Part shown: positions 1 through 8,203 of the stretch, one piece after another
Numbering within the stretch: the first letter of the stretch is position 1
How the letters are laid out: each line of letters opens with the position of its first letter
DNA from: CAYFHQ01 sp964342805
Lineage (GTDB): Bacteria; Bacillota; Clostridia; Peptostreptococcales; Acidaminobacteraceae
Direction: 5' to 3'
DNA length: 45,707 nt
NCBI GenBank assembly: GCA_964342805.1
Contig: CAYFHQ010000017.1
Location: 1 to 45,707 of the forward strand
Notes under the pieces: model-generated
Database searches by the model: none
What the model saw: the letters and a program-made list of their open reading frames with translations, nothing else
Told to the model about the DNA's origin: nothing
Translations under genes and position numbers: made by a program

Positions 1-62
1 GAGATTCGAACTCGCGACCCTCGCCTTGGCAAGGCGATGCTCTACCACTGAGCCACTTCCGC
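1..62 (-). tRNA. tRNA-Gly (anticodon GCC), 3' end cut by window edge
   Basis: On the minus strand this starts GCGGAAG and continues with a D-arm (GCTCAGTGGTAGAGC), an anticodon stem-loop GCCTTGCCAAGGC with anticodon GCC, a short variable loop, and a T-arm containing the invariant GTTCGAATC. The acceptor 3' strand and any CCA lie beyond position 1. It reads Gly codons GGC and GGT. It has its own consensus promoter upstream (136-164). Confidence 0.95.
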
Positions 63-135
63 ATATGAAATTCTTTTGGTAAGAATCTAGCATTTGCAAG
101 GTGTTCAGTGCTACTTTACTTACCGGACAAGATTT

Positions 136-164
136 ATTATACGCATACTTATCCGGTAAGTCAA
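136..164 (-). promoter_or_regulatory. Promoter of tRNA-Gly with a flanking inverted repeat
   Basis: Minus strand: -35 TTGACT (164-159), 17-nt spacer, -10 TATAAT (141-136). The predicted start is near 129, giving a leader of about 67 nt before the tRNA. A perfect 9-bp inverted repeat (CTTACCGGA at 119-127, TCCGGTAAG at 152-160) brackets the -10 box. Confidence 0.8.
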
Positions 165-176
165 CAGGTTTTTTCA

Positions 177-1067
177 TTATTTTTTCAAAGAAAGTTCATC
201 GATCAATTCTTCAAGGTCCTTCTCGTCAAACTGATAGTAGGTGTTGCAGAAATGACAGTGGAGTTCTGCCTGGCCGTCTTCTTTCAACATGGCCTTGAGT
301 TCGTTTACACCAACAGAAGCCAAAGCATTGCGAATTCTGTCCCTGGAGCAGTCACACTGGTAGGCAACGGTCTTTTCTTCTGTCATGAGGACCTCAAACT
401 GGTTGAGGGCCATTTCAGCAATCTCAGGACCTGTCATACCTTCGTTGAGCAGCTGAGCCACCGGAAGAAGGACCCGGATGGATGTTTCGATCTTGTCCAG
501 GACTTCGTTGGACGCACCGGGTAGGGGCTGAATAATCACGCCACCCGCTGCAGACACCTGACCCTTTTCAGCGTCAAAGGCCACAGACAGGGAAACCACT
601 GATGGTTGCTGCTCGGACTTCATATAGTAGTGGGCCAAGTCTTCAGCAATGGCTCCGGTCACCAGGTCCGACTGACCCACAAAGGGGTCCTTCATACCAA
701 AGTCACGGATGACTACCACCTGGCCAGCCCCCATGGCTTGACCCACGTCCATTTGTCTAGCTGAGCCCACAGGCAGGACAGCGTCTGGATTGCCCACATA
801 GGCTTTTACGTTGCCCTCTCGGTTGGCCACGGCCATGGTTCCGTTCAGAATTCCGTCTCCCTTAAACTGAAGGGACAGGCGGTCATTCTTGTTTTTCATC
901 ATTTGTCCCATAATGGAAGCCGCAGTCAAAGTTCGACCCAGGGCTTCTGTCGCCAAAGGTGTCGCCTGGTGGCGCTTGCGTGCTTCTTCTACCATATCTG
1001 TAGTTACAGCCACATAGATTCTCGTAGAGTAATCCGCTGTAACACCTGAGTAAATCTTACCTTTCAT
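177..1067 (-). CDS. hslO: Redox-regulated chaperone Hsp33
   Basis: A 296-residue protein, the usual length for Hsp33, a cytoplasmic holdase that binds unfolding proteins when oxidised. The C-terminal zinc/redox switch is complete: C238-x-C240 and C271-x2-C274. In the family these four cysteines bind zinc when reduced and form disulfides under oxidative stress, exposing the client-binding surface. The ATG at 1067 has RBS AAGAGGTG seven nt upstream. It is the last gene of a four-gene minus-strand unit, 11 nt after the methyltransferase. No clear terminator hairpin follows, so some read-through toward the tRNA is possible. The function assignment is firm; membership in the operon is inferred from spacing. 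Confidence 0.96.
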   Translation of the reverse strand: MKGKIYSGVTADYSTRIYVAVTTDMVEEARKRHQATPLATEALGRTLTAASIMGQMMKNKNDRLSLQFKGDGILNGTMAVANREGNVKAYVGNPDAVLPVGSARQMDVGQAMGAGQVVVIRDFGMKDPFVGQSDLVTGAIAEDLAHYYMKSEQQPSVVSLSVAFDAEKGQVSAAGGVIIQPLPGASNEVLDKIETSIRVLLPVAQLLNEGMTGPEIAEMALNQFEVLMTEEKTVAYQCDCSRDRIRNALASVGVNELKAMLKEDGQAELHCHFCNTYYQFDEKDLEELIDELSLKK

Positions 1068-1078
1068 GATGTCACCTC

Positions 1079-1828
1079 TTATGCTTTTTTCCTTGCTACA
1101 AAGTAAATCCGCTCGGACGTGTCTGTGACCTGGTCAAGGGTCTCAGCGTCCAAAATATCCAAACAATCAAACCATGGTGTCATGGCGTCCACCACTTCAT
1201 GTGGTAGATGCGCCCGCTGGACATGGCTTTCCTGATGCCGTTCAAATAATCCCGATTCCTCGTCCTGAATAAATACCGTCAGGTCAAATTCCAGGGTCCG
1301 GGTTTCTGGTGTGTAAAAGTTCTCCCAAACGAAGGCCATGTCTTCCAGGGACTCTGCGATGGTCCTGCCACCGATCACCTCTTCCAGCTTGTACTGGGAA
1401 CTAATGTCGAAGATGAGCAGCCCACCAGGGTTGAGTCGGGCAGCAACGGACTCAAAAGACTGGCGCAAGTCCGCATCGGTTAAAAGGTAGTTGTAGCCGT
1501 CACAAACACTCACGGCTGCGTCAAAGGTGTCGCGGATGCTAATGTCCCGCATGTCCATTTGCAAAAATCGGGCCCGACTGGACCATTCCATGGTCTTTTC
1601 CTGGGCCTCAATCAACATGTCTTCCGACAAGTCTAACCCAGTTATATCATACCCAGACTCGGCCAGTCGTAAAGACAAATTCCCCGTTCCACAGGCCAGC
1701 TCCAGGAGCCTTTTGGGTCTTTCACCATAACGGTGAAAAAGGGCCTGAATATTCTCAGACCACTTCTCATAATCAACGTCCGCCATGAGGTCGTCGTAGA
1801 CCATGGCAAAACCGCTGTAAGCTTCCAT
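1079..1828 (-). CDS. Class I SAM-dependent methyltransferase
   Basis: A 249-residue Rossmann-fold methyltransferase. SAM-binding motif I is ELACGTGNL (43-51), followed by an acidic residue ending strand beta-2 (GLDLSEDML) and an aromatic/acidic motif II region (AAVSVCDGYNYLL). The layout resembles small-molecule or tRNA methyltransferases of the YodH/UbiE/Methyltransf_25 type, but no substrate motif is visible. RBS GGGGAGG precedes the ATG. It lies 10 nt downstream of the CPBP protease gene and 11 nt upstream of hslO, so the genes are probably co-transcribed. The substrate is unknown. Confidence 0.85.
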   Translation of the reverse strand: MEAYSGFAMVYDDLMADVDYEKWSENIQALFHRYGERPKRLLELACGTGNLSLRLAESGYDITGLDLSEDMLIEAQEKTMEWSSRARFLQMDMRDISIRDTFDAAVSVCDGYNYLLTDADLRQSFESVAARLNPGGLLIFDISSQYKLEEVIGGRTIAESLEDMAFVWENFYTPETRTLEFDLTVFIQDEESGLFERHQESHVQRAHLPHEVVDAMTPWFDCLDILDAETLDQVTDTSERIYFVARKKA

Positions 1829-1838
1829 ATGTCCTCCC

Positions 1839-2990
1839 CTATCCCTTTACATAGGATAAGTGTCGTACCACATAATATCCATAGAGGCCAATGACCCCCA
1901 GCCAAGGCAGGTAGTGCATAAACTTTTGGGGCTTTGGCTTGTCATTGTTCCATAGTAGGCCCTTGCGGCTTGCGCCCAAGGCCTTGAGTTTACTAAAGGT
2001 TACATGGCGTTTCTTGTCCTCAGGCAGGTTGTCAGGGTCCTGATCAACCAACTGGGACTGAATGGCCAATACTGAATCATTATAGTTGTCCAGTACCAAA
2101 TAATCAACACCCTTTACCGTAAAGGTAGAACCAGGTTCGTAGGGGTTTAGGTCGTCCTTGATCTTTTTCAGGATCATATAGACCGGAATGAGGCAGATGG
2201 CTGCCAGGACGGCAGAGACCAGGGTGTTGGTCAACATGAGGCCTGGATTGGACAGCATTTGTTCCGACTGGGCCATTTGAGCTTCCATCTGTTCCTGGGG
2301 TAGGGCCTGGAGGACCCTAGTTGCCCCGTAAGACAATAGGACGGCAATGCCGTTGTTGGTCATATGGGCGATAACAGCGGACCAAATGGACCCTGTGATT
2401 TCCACCAGGTAGGCAAATACAATGCCCAGGATCATGGTGCCCAGGAGGCGTTGCATGTCAAAGTGGAAGACCCCGAACAAGATGCCCGAAAGTAAGATCC
2501 CCCATTTTTTATTGATCCCATGGCTGTAGGCATTGAGGACCATGCCCCGGAAGAAAAACTCCTCACAGAGGCCGGCACTAATGGAAATGATAAAGAAGAG
2601 GAAGATAAACTCTCCTGTATTTTGAGCCGTTGGAATTTCTGGTAATACCACCTTGTCAGAAAAGCTCAGGAGCCAGATCACAAAGTAGTTGACCGCCATG
2701 ATGGTCGGCAGTAACAAAAGACCCATGACCATGATCAGGAGACCATGGAGGGGCTTTAGGGGTTTGAGGCTTAAGGCTTCCTTCATGTTGACCCGGCCAA
2801 TGAAGCCCATGAGGATTACAGGGGCCAAAAGGAGGCCGTATTCCGTGAAGACCATGCCCGTATAGAAGTTGGCCCGCTGGGCCATGGCGGCCACGGTCAT
2901 GAGGCCAATGGCGATTAGAAAGTAGAGCAAATTGGCTTCCCAAATATGATAAAAGGGTCGTTTGTCCAGTCGTTCTACAGTTTTATCCAT
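1839..2990 (-). CDS. CPBP family intramembrane metalloprotease
   Basis: A 383-residue polytopic membrane protein with about seven or eight hydrophobic segments. It carries the CPBP (Abi/CAAX-like) signature: EEFFFRG (motif 1, EExxxR) and a second motif around GVFHFD, with a later conserved helix (AVIAHMTNNG). These residues form the glutamate/histidine active site of type II CAAX prenyl endopeptidase relatives. The C-terminal 120 residues are a soluble tail plus one last helix, longer than minimal members. I start at ATG 2990 because GGGGAGG lies 8 nt upstream; an in-frame TTG at 2996 is too close to it. The start overlaps the end of the M20 gene by 8 nt, suggesting translational coupling. 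The protein substrate is unknown. Confidence 0.87.
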   Translation of the reverse strand: MDKTVERLDKRPFYHIWEANLLYFLIAIGLMTVAAMAQRANFYTGMVFTEYGLLLAPVILMGFIGRVNMKEALSLKPLKPLHGLLIMVMGLLLLPTIMAVNYFVIWLLSFSDKVVLPEIPTAQNTGEFIFLFFIISISAGLCEEFFFRGMVLNAYSHGINKKWGILLSGILFGVFHFDMQRLLGTMILGIVFAYLVEITGSIWSAVIAHMTNNGIAVLLSYGATRVLQALPQEQMEAQMAQSEQMLSNPGLMLTNTLVSAVLAAICLIPVYMILKKIKDDLNPYEPGSTFTVKGVDYLVLDNYNDSVLAIQSQLVDQDPDNLPEDKKRHVTFSKLKALGASRKGLLWNNDKPKPQKFMHYLPWLGVIGLYGYYVVRHLSYVKG

Positions 2991-4158
2991 TGGCAAGTCC
3001 TCCCCTGTGCCGGAGCACGTTCACATAGGCCTGAACCCCGTTGAGCAGGGTTTCTTCATCGAAGTTGAACTTTACATTGTGGAGGGGCACTGTGTGACCC
3101 TTTTCTTCATTATAGGTGCCCACGTAGAAGAAGACACCGGGTACTTCCTTTTGAAAGAGGGCAAAGTCTTCGGCAATCATTTGTGGGTCAATGGACTCCA
3201 CCACGTCCCCACTGACTTGATTGGCGGTGTGGAAGGCTTCCGTTAGGTCTGGATCATTGTAAACCGGGGCATACATGCCTCTAAAGTCTCGGTCTATGGT
3301 GCAGTTATAGGCCCTTTCAAAACCTATGCAAATGTCTGTCATCCGGTCATAGAGCATGGTAAAAGTTTCTTCTTCAAAGGCCCGGATGGTCCCTTCCAGG
3401 CGAACGGACTCTGCAATGATGTTACGGCGTTCTCCGCCGGAAATGGTCCCCACGGTGATGACTGCCGGAATCAGGGGCTTGAGGTTTCTGCTGACAATGG
3501 ACTGGAAGGCCACCACCAACTGTGAAGCAATGACAATAGGATCAATACAATTGTGGGGCTGGGCACCGTGTCCGGACTTGCCTGTCACCACAATGTCAAA
3601 CTCCCCTGGCTTGGCCATCATGGGGCCAGGCTTGACAGCCAGCTTGCCTTCTGCCACCTCTGGATATAAGTGAAGACCGTAAATCTCTTTGACGTCATTC
3701 TTGGATAGGACACCCGCTTCAATCATAGGCTCAGCACCCCCGGGTCCCTCTTCAGCCGGTTGGAAGATCAGGACCACGTCCCGCTCCAGCTGGTCTTCCC
3801 TTTCCTTGACCCATTTGGCGAAGGTCAAGAGGGTGGCCATATGGCCATCGTGGCCGCACCCGTGCATACAACCCTCGTGGGTAGAGGAAAAGTCCAGGCC
3901 TGTTTCTTCTGTCAGGGTAAGCGCATCCATGTCCGATCGGTAGGCAATGGCATTTCCCCTGGTCTTGCCGGGAATAACCGCTACAAGACCTGTTTGGGCA
4001 ATGCCTTTTTCATAAGCGATCCCCAGGTGGTCCAGTTCCCTTGCCACGTAGTCCGCTGTTTTATGGAGGTCAAAACCGGGCTCAGGAATCAGGTGCAAGT
4101 CCCGGCGTAGGTTTCGAATGTGTTCCTTATATATGTAAATATCTTGATCAATTTTCAT
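2983..4158 (-). CDS. M20 family amidohydrolase, possible N-acetyl-diaminopimelate deacetylase
   Basis: A 391-residue M20D peptidase-family protein related to hippurate hydrolase and N-acetyl-L,L-diaminopimelate deacetylase. Metal-binding residues are visible: C101-x-H103-D104-x-H106 in MHGCGHDGH, the QPAEEG motif (E136, E137) and later GHGAQPH. The start is ATG 4158 (MKIDQD), with RBS AGAAGGAGA upstream; a longer in-frame ORF extends to 4233 but lacks an RBS. It heads a four-gene minus-strand operon and is divergent from asd-dapA-dapB-dapH. Because DapH makes N-acetyl intermediates, a matching deacetylase is required, and this neighbour is a reasonable candidate. M20D enzymes have broad substrates, so that role is inference. 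Confidence 0.85.
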   Translation of the reverse strand: MKIDQDIYIYKEHIRNLRRDLHLIPEPGFDLHKTADYVARELDHLGIAYEKGIAQTGLVAVIPGKTRGNAIAYRSDMDALTLTEETGLDFSSTHEGCMHGCGHDGHMATLLTFAKWVKEREDQLERDVVLIFQPAEEGPGGAEPMIEAGVLSKNDVKEIYGLHLYPEVAEGKLAVKPGPMMAKPGEFDIVVTGKSGHGAQPHNCIDPIVIASQLVVAFQSIVSRNLKPLIPAVITVGTISGGERRNIIAESVRLEGTIRAFEEETFTMLYDRMTDICIGFERAYNCTIDRDFRGMYAPVYNDPDLTEAFHTANQVSGDVVESIDPQMIAEDFALFQKEVPGVFFYVGTYNEEKGHTVPLHNVKFNFDEETLLNGVQAYVNVLRHRGGLANG

Positions 4159-4206
4159 GGTGTCTCCTTCTACTGTGGATTCCTTATCTTTACAAGTAAC
4201 ACCCTG

Positions 4207-4235
4207 ATTATACCCCTTCCACAACCCCCACACAA
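4207..4235 (-). promoter_or_regulatory. Promoter of the M20-CPBP-methyltransferase-hslO operon
   Basis: Minus strand: -35 TTGTGT (4235-4230), 17-nt spacer, perfect -10 TATAAT (4212-4207). It lies 48 nt upstream of the M20 start codon and back-to-back with the dap operon promoter. Confidence 0.75.
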
Positions 4236-4266
4236 GACTGGGGTCAAATCGTAACCATGCCTCTTA

Positions 4267-4295
4267 TTGACTGGGCATGGGGGTCATGTTAAGAT
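4267..4295 (+). promoter_or_regulatory. Promoter of asd-dapA-dapB-dapH operon
   Basis: -35 TTGACT (4267-4272), 17-nt spacer, -10 TAAGAT (4290-4295). The predicted start is near 4302, leaving a leader of about 139 nt. An inverted repeat CCATGCC/GGCATGG (about 4255-4280) overlaps the -35 region and could be an operator. Confidence 0.7.
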
Positions 4296-4301
4296 AGTCG
4301 A

Positions 4302-4440
4302 AACAACGACGTCAGAAAGGCTTTAGAAGCCCTTTTGAAACCATCCAGCTGGTAACTGGATGCACTGTCGCGATATGATGTCATGCATATGGGGATTTTT
4401 TTTGCGAGAGACCGTAAACTACACACTTTGGAGGTTTCGT
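4302..4440 (+). promoter_or_regulatory. Structured 5' leader of the dap operon
   Basis: The leader contains three predicted hairpins: GGCTT/AAGCC; CATCCAG/CTGGATG (4351-4371) with a 7-nt loop; and ATATG/CATAT followed by GGGGA and a run of eight T (about 4375-4404), which resembles a weak terminator. A final pairing GAGACC/GGTTTC would partly cover the GGAGG of asd. It does not show the conserved core of the lysine riboswitch or of a T-box. It could be an attenuator; function is not established. Confidence 0.4.
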
Positions 4441-5436
4441 ATGAAAAAAGTAAATGTTGCCATTGTAGGCGCAACAGGTATGGTCGGCAGAACTTTTTTA
4501 AAGGTTCTGGAAGAGCGGAATTTTCCGCTAGATAATTTGTATTGCTTCTCCTCTGCCCGTTCAGCTGGTGAAACCGTGACGTGTCAGGGCCGAGAAATCA
4601 CAGTGGAGGAACTCACAGACCAGTCCTTCGACAGAGACATTGACATTGCCTTGTTCTCTGCCGGTGGCGCCATTAGTGAAAAGTTCGCACCCATTGCAGC
4701 GTCCAAGGGCGTTGTGGTAGTGGACAACTCCTCAACCTTCCGCATGGACGAAAATGTACCCCTGGTGGTACCGGAAGTCAATGCAGAAGACATCTTTACC
4801 CACAAGGGCATTATTGCCAATCCAAACTGCTCCACCATCCAAGCCATGGTGGTCATGAAGCCCATCCTTGAAAAGTATGGCATTAAGCGAACAGTATACT
4901 CCACTTATCAGGCGGTGTCTGGTTCAGGAGTCAAGGGCGTAAGCGACCTGGAAGAGGGCCTCAAGGGGACCCATCCAAAGCAGGCCTACCCCCACGCCAT
5001 TGCTGGCAACTGCCTGCCTCATATTGATGTCTTTCTGGACAATGGCTACACCAAAGAAGAAATGAAGATGATCAACGAAACACGTAAGATCCTCAATGCA
5101 CCGGACATGAAAGTGACCGCTACCTGTGTACGTGTTCCGATTTTTGATTCCCATAGTGAGTCCCTCAACCTAGAACTGGAACGCCCCTATGAACTGGCAG
5201 ACATCCGTGCCCTCATGGAAGCAGCTGAAGGGATTGTAGTGCAAGACGACCCAGCCAACAATATCTACCCTCTGGCTGCTGACGCCGCTGGCAAGGACGA
5301 AGTCTTTGTGGGCCGTATGCGCCGGGACGATTCTGTGGACAATGGCCTTAACCTATGGGTGGTTTCTGACAACATCCGCAAGGGTGCTGCCACCAATGCA
5401 GTTCAAATCGCTGAGAAGCTTGTTGAAAAGCTGTAA
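4441..5436 (+). CDS. asd: Aspartate-semialdehyde dehydrogenase
   Basis: 331 residues. It reduces aspartyl-phosphate to aspartate semialdehyde with NADPH, the shared step of lysine/diaminopimelate, threonine and methionine synthesis. The N-terminal nucleotide-binding loop is GATGMVG (10-16). The active-site cysteine is C130 in NPNCSTIQ, with substrate-binding R101, R231 and catalytic H238 in FDSHSE. I start at ATG 4441 (MKKVNV), which has TTGGAGG 6 nt upstream; an upstream in-frame ATG at 4360 adds 27 non-conserved residues inside the leader. It is the first gene of the operon, 63 nt before dapA. Confidence 0.96.
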   Translation: MKKVNVAIVGATGMVGRTFLKVLEERNFPLDNLYCFSSARSAGETVTCQGREITVEELTDQSFDRDIDIALFSAGGAISEKFAPIAASKGVVVVDNSSTFRMDENVPLVVPEVNAEDIFTHKGIIANPNCSTIQAMVVMKPILEKYGIKRTVYSTYQAVSGSGVKGVSDLEEGLKGTHPKQAYPHAIAGNCLPHIDVFLDNGYTKEEMKMINETRKILNAPDMKVTATCVRVPIFDSHSESLNLELERPYELADIRALMEAAEGIVVQDDPANNIYPLAADAAGKDEVFVGRMRRDDSVDNGLNLWVVSDNIRKGAATNAVQIAEKLVEKL

Positions 5437-5499
5437 ATCATTCTTAGTGACTCTATGCTACACTGGTATTAGGTGATCAAAATTGGAAAGGTGAGCGAA

Positions 5500-6381
5500 A
5501 TGAGTCTATTTAAAGGAAGTGGCGTTGCAGTCGTTACACCATTTTATGACGACGGCACGGTTAACTATGAAAAACTGGGCGAACTGCTGGAATGGCACGT
5601 AAGCAACCAGACAGACGCTATCATTATTGTGGGCACTACTGGTGAAGCACCAACCCTGGAAAACGACGAACACAGGGAAGTCATTCGCTATGCCTGTGAC
5701 CGCATTGGCGGCCGAATTCCTGTCATTGCAGGTACAGGGTCCAACAATACCCATCACGCCATTGAAAACAGCCAGTATGCTGAGTCTGTTGGCGCCGATG
5801 GCCTCTTGCTGGTGACACCCTACTATAATAAGTCAACCCAGCACGGCCTGATCGAGCACTTCACAGCCATCGCAGACAATGTGAATATCGGCTGTGTCCT
5901 ATACAACGTTCCCGGTCGAACAGGTGTCAACCTGGAGCCGGCAACCATTGCAAAATTGGCAGAACACAAGAACATTGTGGGTTGCAAGGAAGCCAGCGGT
6001 GACATTTCTCAAGTCGTGGAAATCTCCCGGGTGACTCCCGACGATTTCTACCTCTGGTCTGGCAATGACGACATGATCGTTCCCCTGCTTTCCGTTGGTG
6101 GACACGGTGTCATCTCTGTTGTGGCCAATGTTATGCCTAAGGAAACCCATGACCTGGTTATGAACTACCTGGAAGGCGACGTGAAAGCTTCTGCCAAGCT
6201 CCAACTGGAAATGAAGCCCCTCATTGACGCCCTCTTCTGTGAAACCAACCCGGTTCCAGTCAAGGTAGCCATGAACATGATGGGCTGGCATGTGGGTCCT
6301 TTACGTCTGCCATTGACAGACATGCTGGACGCCAACAAGGACCGCCTCAAGCGGGAACTTGAAGCCATGAACCTCTTGTAG
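5500..6381 (+). CDS. dapA: 4-hydroxy-tetrahydrodipicolinate synthase
   Basis: 293 residues, a standard DapA TIM barrel. It condenses pyruvate with aspartate semialdehyde. The Schiff-base lysine is K163 in GCKEASGD, the catalytic triad threonine and tyrosines are in VGTTGEAPTL (T46/T47), TPYYNK (Y108/Y109) and Y135, and R140 in PGRTG binds the substrate carboxylate. Start ATG 5500 (MSLFKGSG) has RBS AAAGGTGAG; an in-frame upstream start at 5473 has no RBS. It is followed after 9 nt by dapB. Confidence 0.97.
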   Translation: MSLFKGSGVAVVTPFYDDGTVNYEKLGELLEWHVSNQTDAIIIVGTTGEAPTLENDEHREVIRYACDRIGGRIPVIAGTGSNNTHHAIENSQYAESVGADGLLLVTPYYNKSTQHGLIEHFTAIADNVNIGCVLYNVPGRTGVNLEPATIAKLAEHKNIVGCKEASGDISQVVEISRVTPDDFYLWSGNDDMIVPLLSVGGHGVISVVANVMPKETHDLVMNYLEGDVKASAKLQLEMKPLIDALFCETNPVPVKVAMNMMGWHVGPLRLPLTDMLDANKDRLKRELEAMNLL

Positions 6382-6390
6382 GAGCCTGAC

Positions 6391-7140
6391 ATGATCAAGA
6401 TTATTTTGACAGGCCACTGTGGGGCCATGGGCAAGAACCTCATGGAACTCATAGCAGATGCGCCCGACCTACATATTTCTGCTGGGATCGACCGCAACAC
6501 CCTGGACAATGTGTCCTTTCCCCAATATGCTTCCTTTGATGAAGAGGGCATTAGCGGAGACGTGATTGTGGACTTTTCCCACTACAGCCTGGTGCCTGCC
6601 CTCTTGGATTTTTCCGAGCGCACAGGTATTCCTGCTGTGATTTGTACAACGGGATTAACAGAGGAGACCCTGGACCAGATCCAGGCGGTTTCTGCAAAGA
6701 CCCCCCTCTTCAAGTCAGGCAACATGTCCCTGGGCATTAACCTCATGTTGGACCTGGTGAAGAAGGCGGCTTCGATTTTAGAAGACCAGTTTGATGTGGA
6801 AATCCTCGAAAAACACCATAATAAAAAAGTGGACTCCCCTTCTGGGACGGCCAAGATGATTGCTCAAGCTGTGGCTTCCGCCTATACAGAAGACCGATCA
6901 TTCGTCTATGGTCGTGAAGGCAACCAGTCAAAACGACAGCCTAAAGAAGTGGGTATCCATGCAATCCGTGGGGGAACCATTGTCGGTGAGCATACAGCTA
7001 TTTTTGCTGGCACTGACGAGATCATTGAGATCACCCACAAGGCAGCATCCAAGAAAGTATTTGCAAAAGGTGCTTTAGCTGCAGCAAGATTTTTAGTGGA
7101 CCAGAAACCGGGTCTATACAATATGAACAATATACTTTAG
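6391..7140 (+). CDS. dapB: 4-hydroxy-tetrahydrodipicolinate reductase
   Basis: 249 residues. It reduces the DapA product to tetrahydrodipicolinate with NAD(P)H. The N-terminal dinucleotide loop is GHCGAMGK (8-15). The catalytic signature EKHHNKKVDSPSGTA (140-154) supplies the active-site histidines, the lysine and the substrate-binding SGT. The first glycine motif G-H-C-G-A-M-G differs slightly from the usual GAxGRMG but keeps all glycines. RBS TAGGAG precedes the ATG. The gap to dapH is 12 nt. Confidence 0.96.
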   Translation: MIKIILTGHCGAMGKNLMELIADAPDLHISAGIDRNTLDNVSFPQYASFDEEGISGDVIVDFSHYSLVPALLDFSERTGIPAVICTTGLTEETLDQIQAVSAKTPLFKSGNMSLGINLMLDLVKKAASILEDQFDVEILEKHHNKKVDSPSGTAKMIAQAVASAYTEDRSFVYGREGNQSKRQPKEVGIHAIRGGTIVGEHTAIFAGTDEIIEITHKAASKKVFAKGALAAARFLVDQKPGLYNMNNIL

Positions 7141-7152
7141 GAGGCACCTCTT

Positions 7153-7869
7153 ATGTCCAATCAGTTGGATTTGACTAATCCGTATGAGATTGCAAAATTT
7201 ATTAAGAACACCACAAAGTCTACGCCTGTAAAGGCTTATGTAAAAGGCGACCTGTCCGGTGTCCAGTCTGAGGCTGTTCACGTTTACGGCGAAGGGAACT
7301 TCTACGTTCTTATCGGTGAAAGCACAGAAGTCGCTAGCCTACTGGAAGCCAACAAGGACAAGATTGTCCACTTCGACCTGGAAAATGACCGTCGAAACTC
7401 AGCCATTCCTATGCTGGACCTCAAGCACATCGAAGCTCGTATTGAGCCAGGCGCGGTCATCCGTGACCGTGTGGCCATTGGCAAAAACGCGGTTATCATG
7501 ATGGGTGCTGTGATCAACATCGGTTCTGAGGTTGGTGAAGGTACCATGATCGACATGAACGCTGTTCTAGGCGCACGAGCTACCATCGGCAAGAATGCCC
7601 ACGTGGGTGCAGGTGCGGTTATTGCAGGCGTTCTAGAGCCACCATCAGCAACACCAGTTATCGTTGAAGACGGCGTTTTGATCGGTGCCAATGCTGTGGT
7701 ACTTGAAGGTGTTCGCATTGGCAAGGACGCAGTTGTTGCAGCTGGCGCTGTGGTTACTGAAGACGTTCCTGCAGGTGCTGTTGTGGCAGGTTCTCCTGCC
7801 AAGGTGATTAAGATGAAGGACGAAAAGACTGCTGCTAAGACAGAGATCTTGGACGACCTTCGTGGCTAA
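7153..7869 (+). CDS. dapH: Tetrahydrodipicolinate N-acetyltransferase
   Basis: 238 residues, typical of DapH rather than of the N-succinyltransferase DapD (about 275). An N-terminal alpha domain (about 1-80, starting NPYEIAKFIKN) is followed by a left-handed beta-helix of hexapeptide repeats (about 90-205; IGKNAVI, IGSEVGEG, IGKNAHVGAGAVI). Its presence indicates the acetylated diaminopimelate branch. That branch also needs an N-acetyl-aminotransferase (not in the window) and a deacetylase (candidate at 2983-4158). RBS TAGGAGGCA is strong. It is the last gene of the operon, followed by a terminator 29 nt downstream. Confidence 0.95.
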   Translation: MSNQLDLTNPYEIAKFIKNTTKSTPVKAYVKGDLSGVQSEAVHVYGEGNFYVLIGESTEVASLLEANKDKIVHFDLENDRRNSAIPMLDLKHIEARIEPGAVIRDRVAIGKNAVIMMGAVINIGSEVGEGTMIDMNAVLGARATIGKNAHVGAGAVIAGVLEPPSATPVIVEDGVLIGANAVVLEGVRIGKDAVVAAGAVVTEDVPAGAVVAGSPAKVIKMKDEKTAAKTEILDDLRG

Positions 7870-7898
7870 TTCCTGAAAAAACAATGATCTAAAAATCG

Positions 7899-7947
7899 CA
7901 GCCTCTTCCCTCTGGCCTTGGTCAATGAGAGAAGAGGCTGTTTTTTT
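7899..7947 (+). terminator. Terminator of the dap operon
   Basis: The perfect 10-bp arms CAGCCTCTTC/GAAGAGGCTG are followed by seven T. The loop is about 21 nt. Confidence 0.92.
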
Positions 7948-8145
7948 GTGACAATGGTCCCTGCCTAGACCCTTAGAATAGGCGGGAAGTCCATGGTGGG
8001 CTACTACTTGTTTTGATACACTTTGATCAGTAAGATCAACTTCGTTTGGCGGTGGGACAGTGGGAAAATCCTTTACCCTTGTCTGTACACTTATGCTATT
8101 TTTCCTGCTCCCCTACCGACATTCGTTTCACCCAAGCATATAAAA
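7948..8145. other. Intergenic stretch with no gene seen
   Basis: About 200 bp between two convergent transcription units. Both strands show only short ORFs without RBS or recognisable product. A small TGATC/GATCA hairpin lies near 8024-8038. I see no promoter or repeat worth calling. Confidence 0.5.
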
Positions 8146-8184
8146 TGGTGGTTTCTGTGCAACTCGTGCACTGAAACCACCTTG
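8146..8184 (-). terminator. Terminator of the PAS histidine kinase gene
   Basis: Long hairpin GGTGGTTTC-t-GTGC (8147-8160) paired with GCAC-t-GAAACCACC (8168-8181), one T-T mismatch, 7-nt loop. On the minus strand it is followed by ATTTTAT; on the plus strand by TTGTTTT, so it may work in both directions. Confidence 0.85.
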
Positions 8185-8203
8185 TTTTATTGATGGGTCT
8201 CAA

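Noticed and set aside
4302..4440. Lysine riboswitch or T-box before asd
   Set aside because: Expected conserved cores are absent by eye; only generic hairpins were found.
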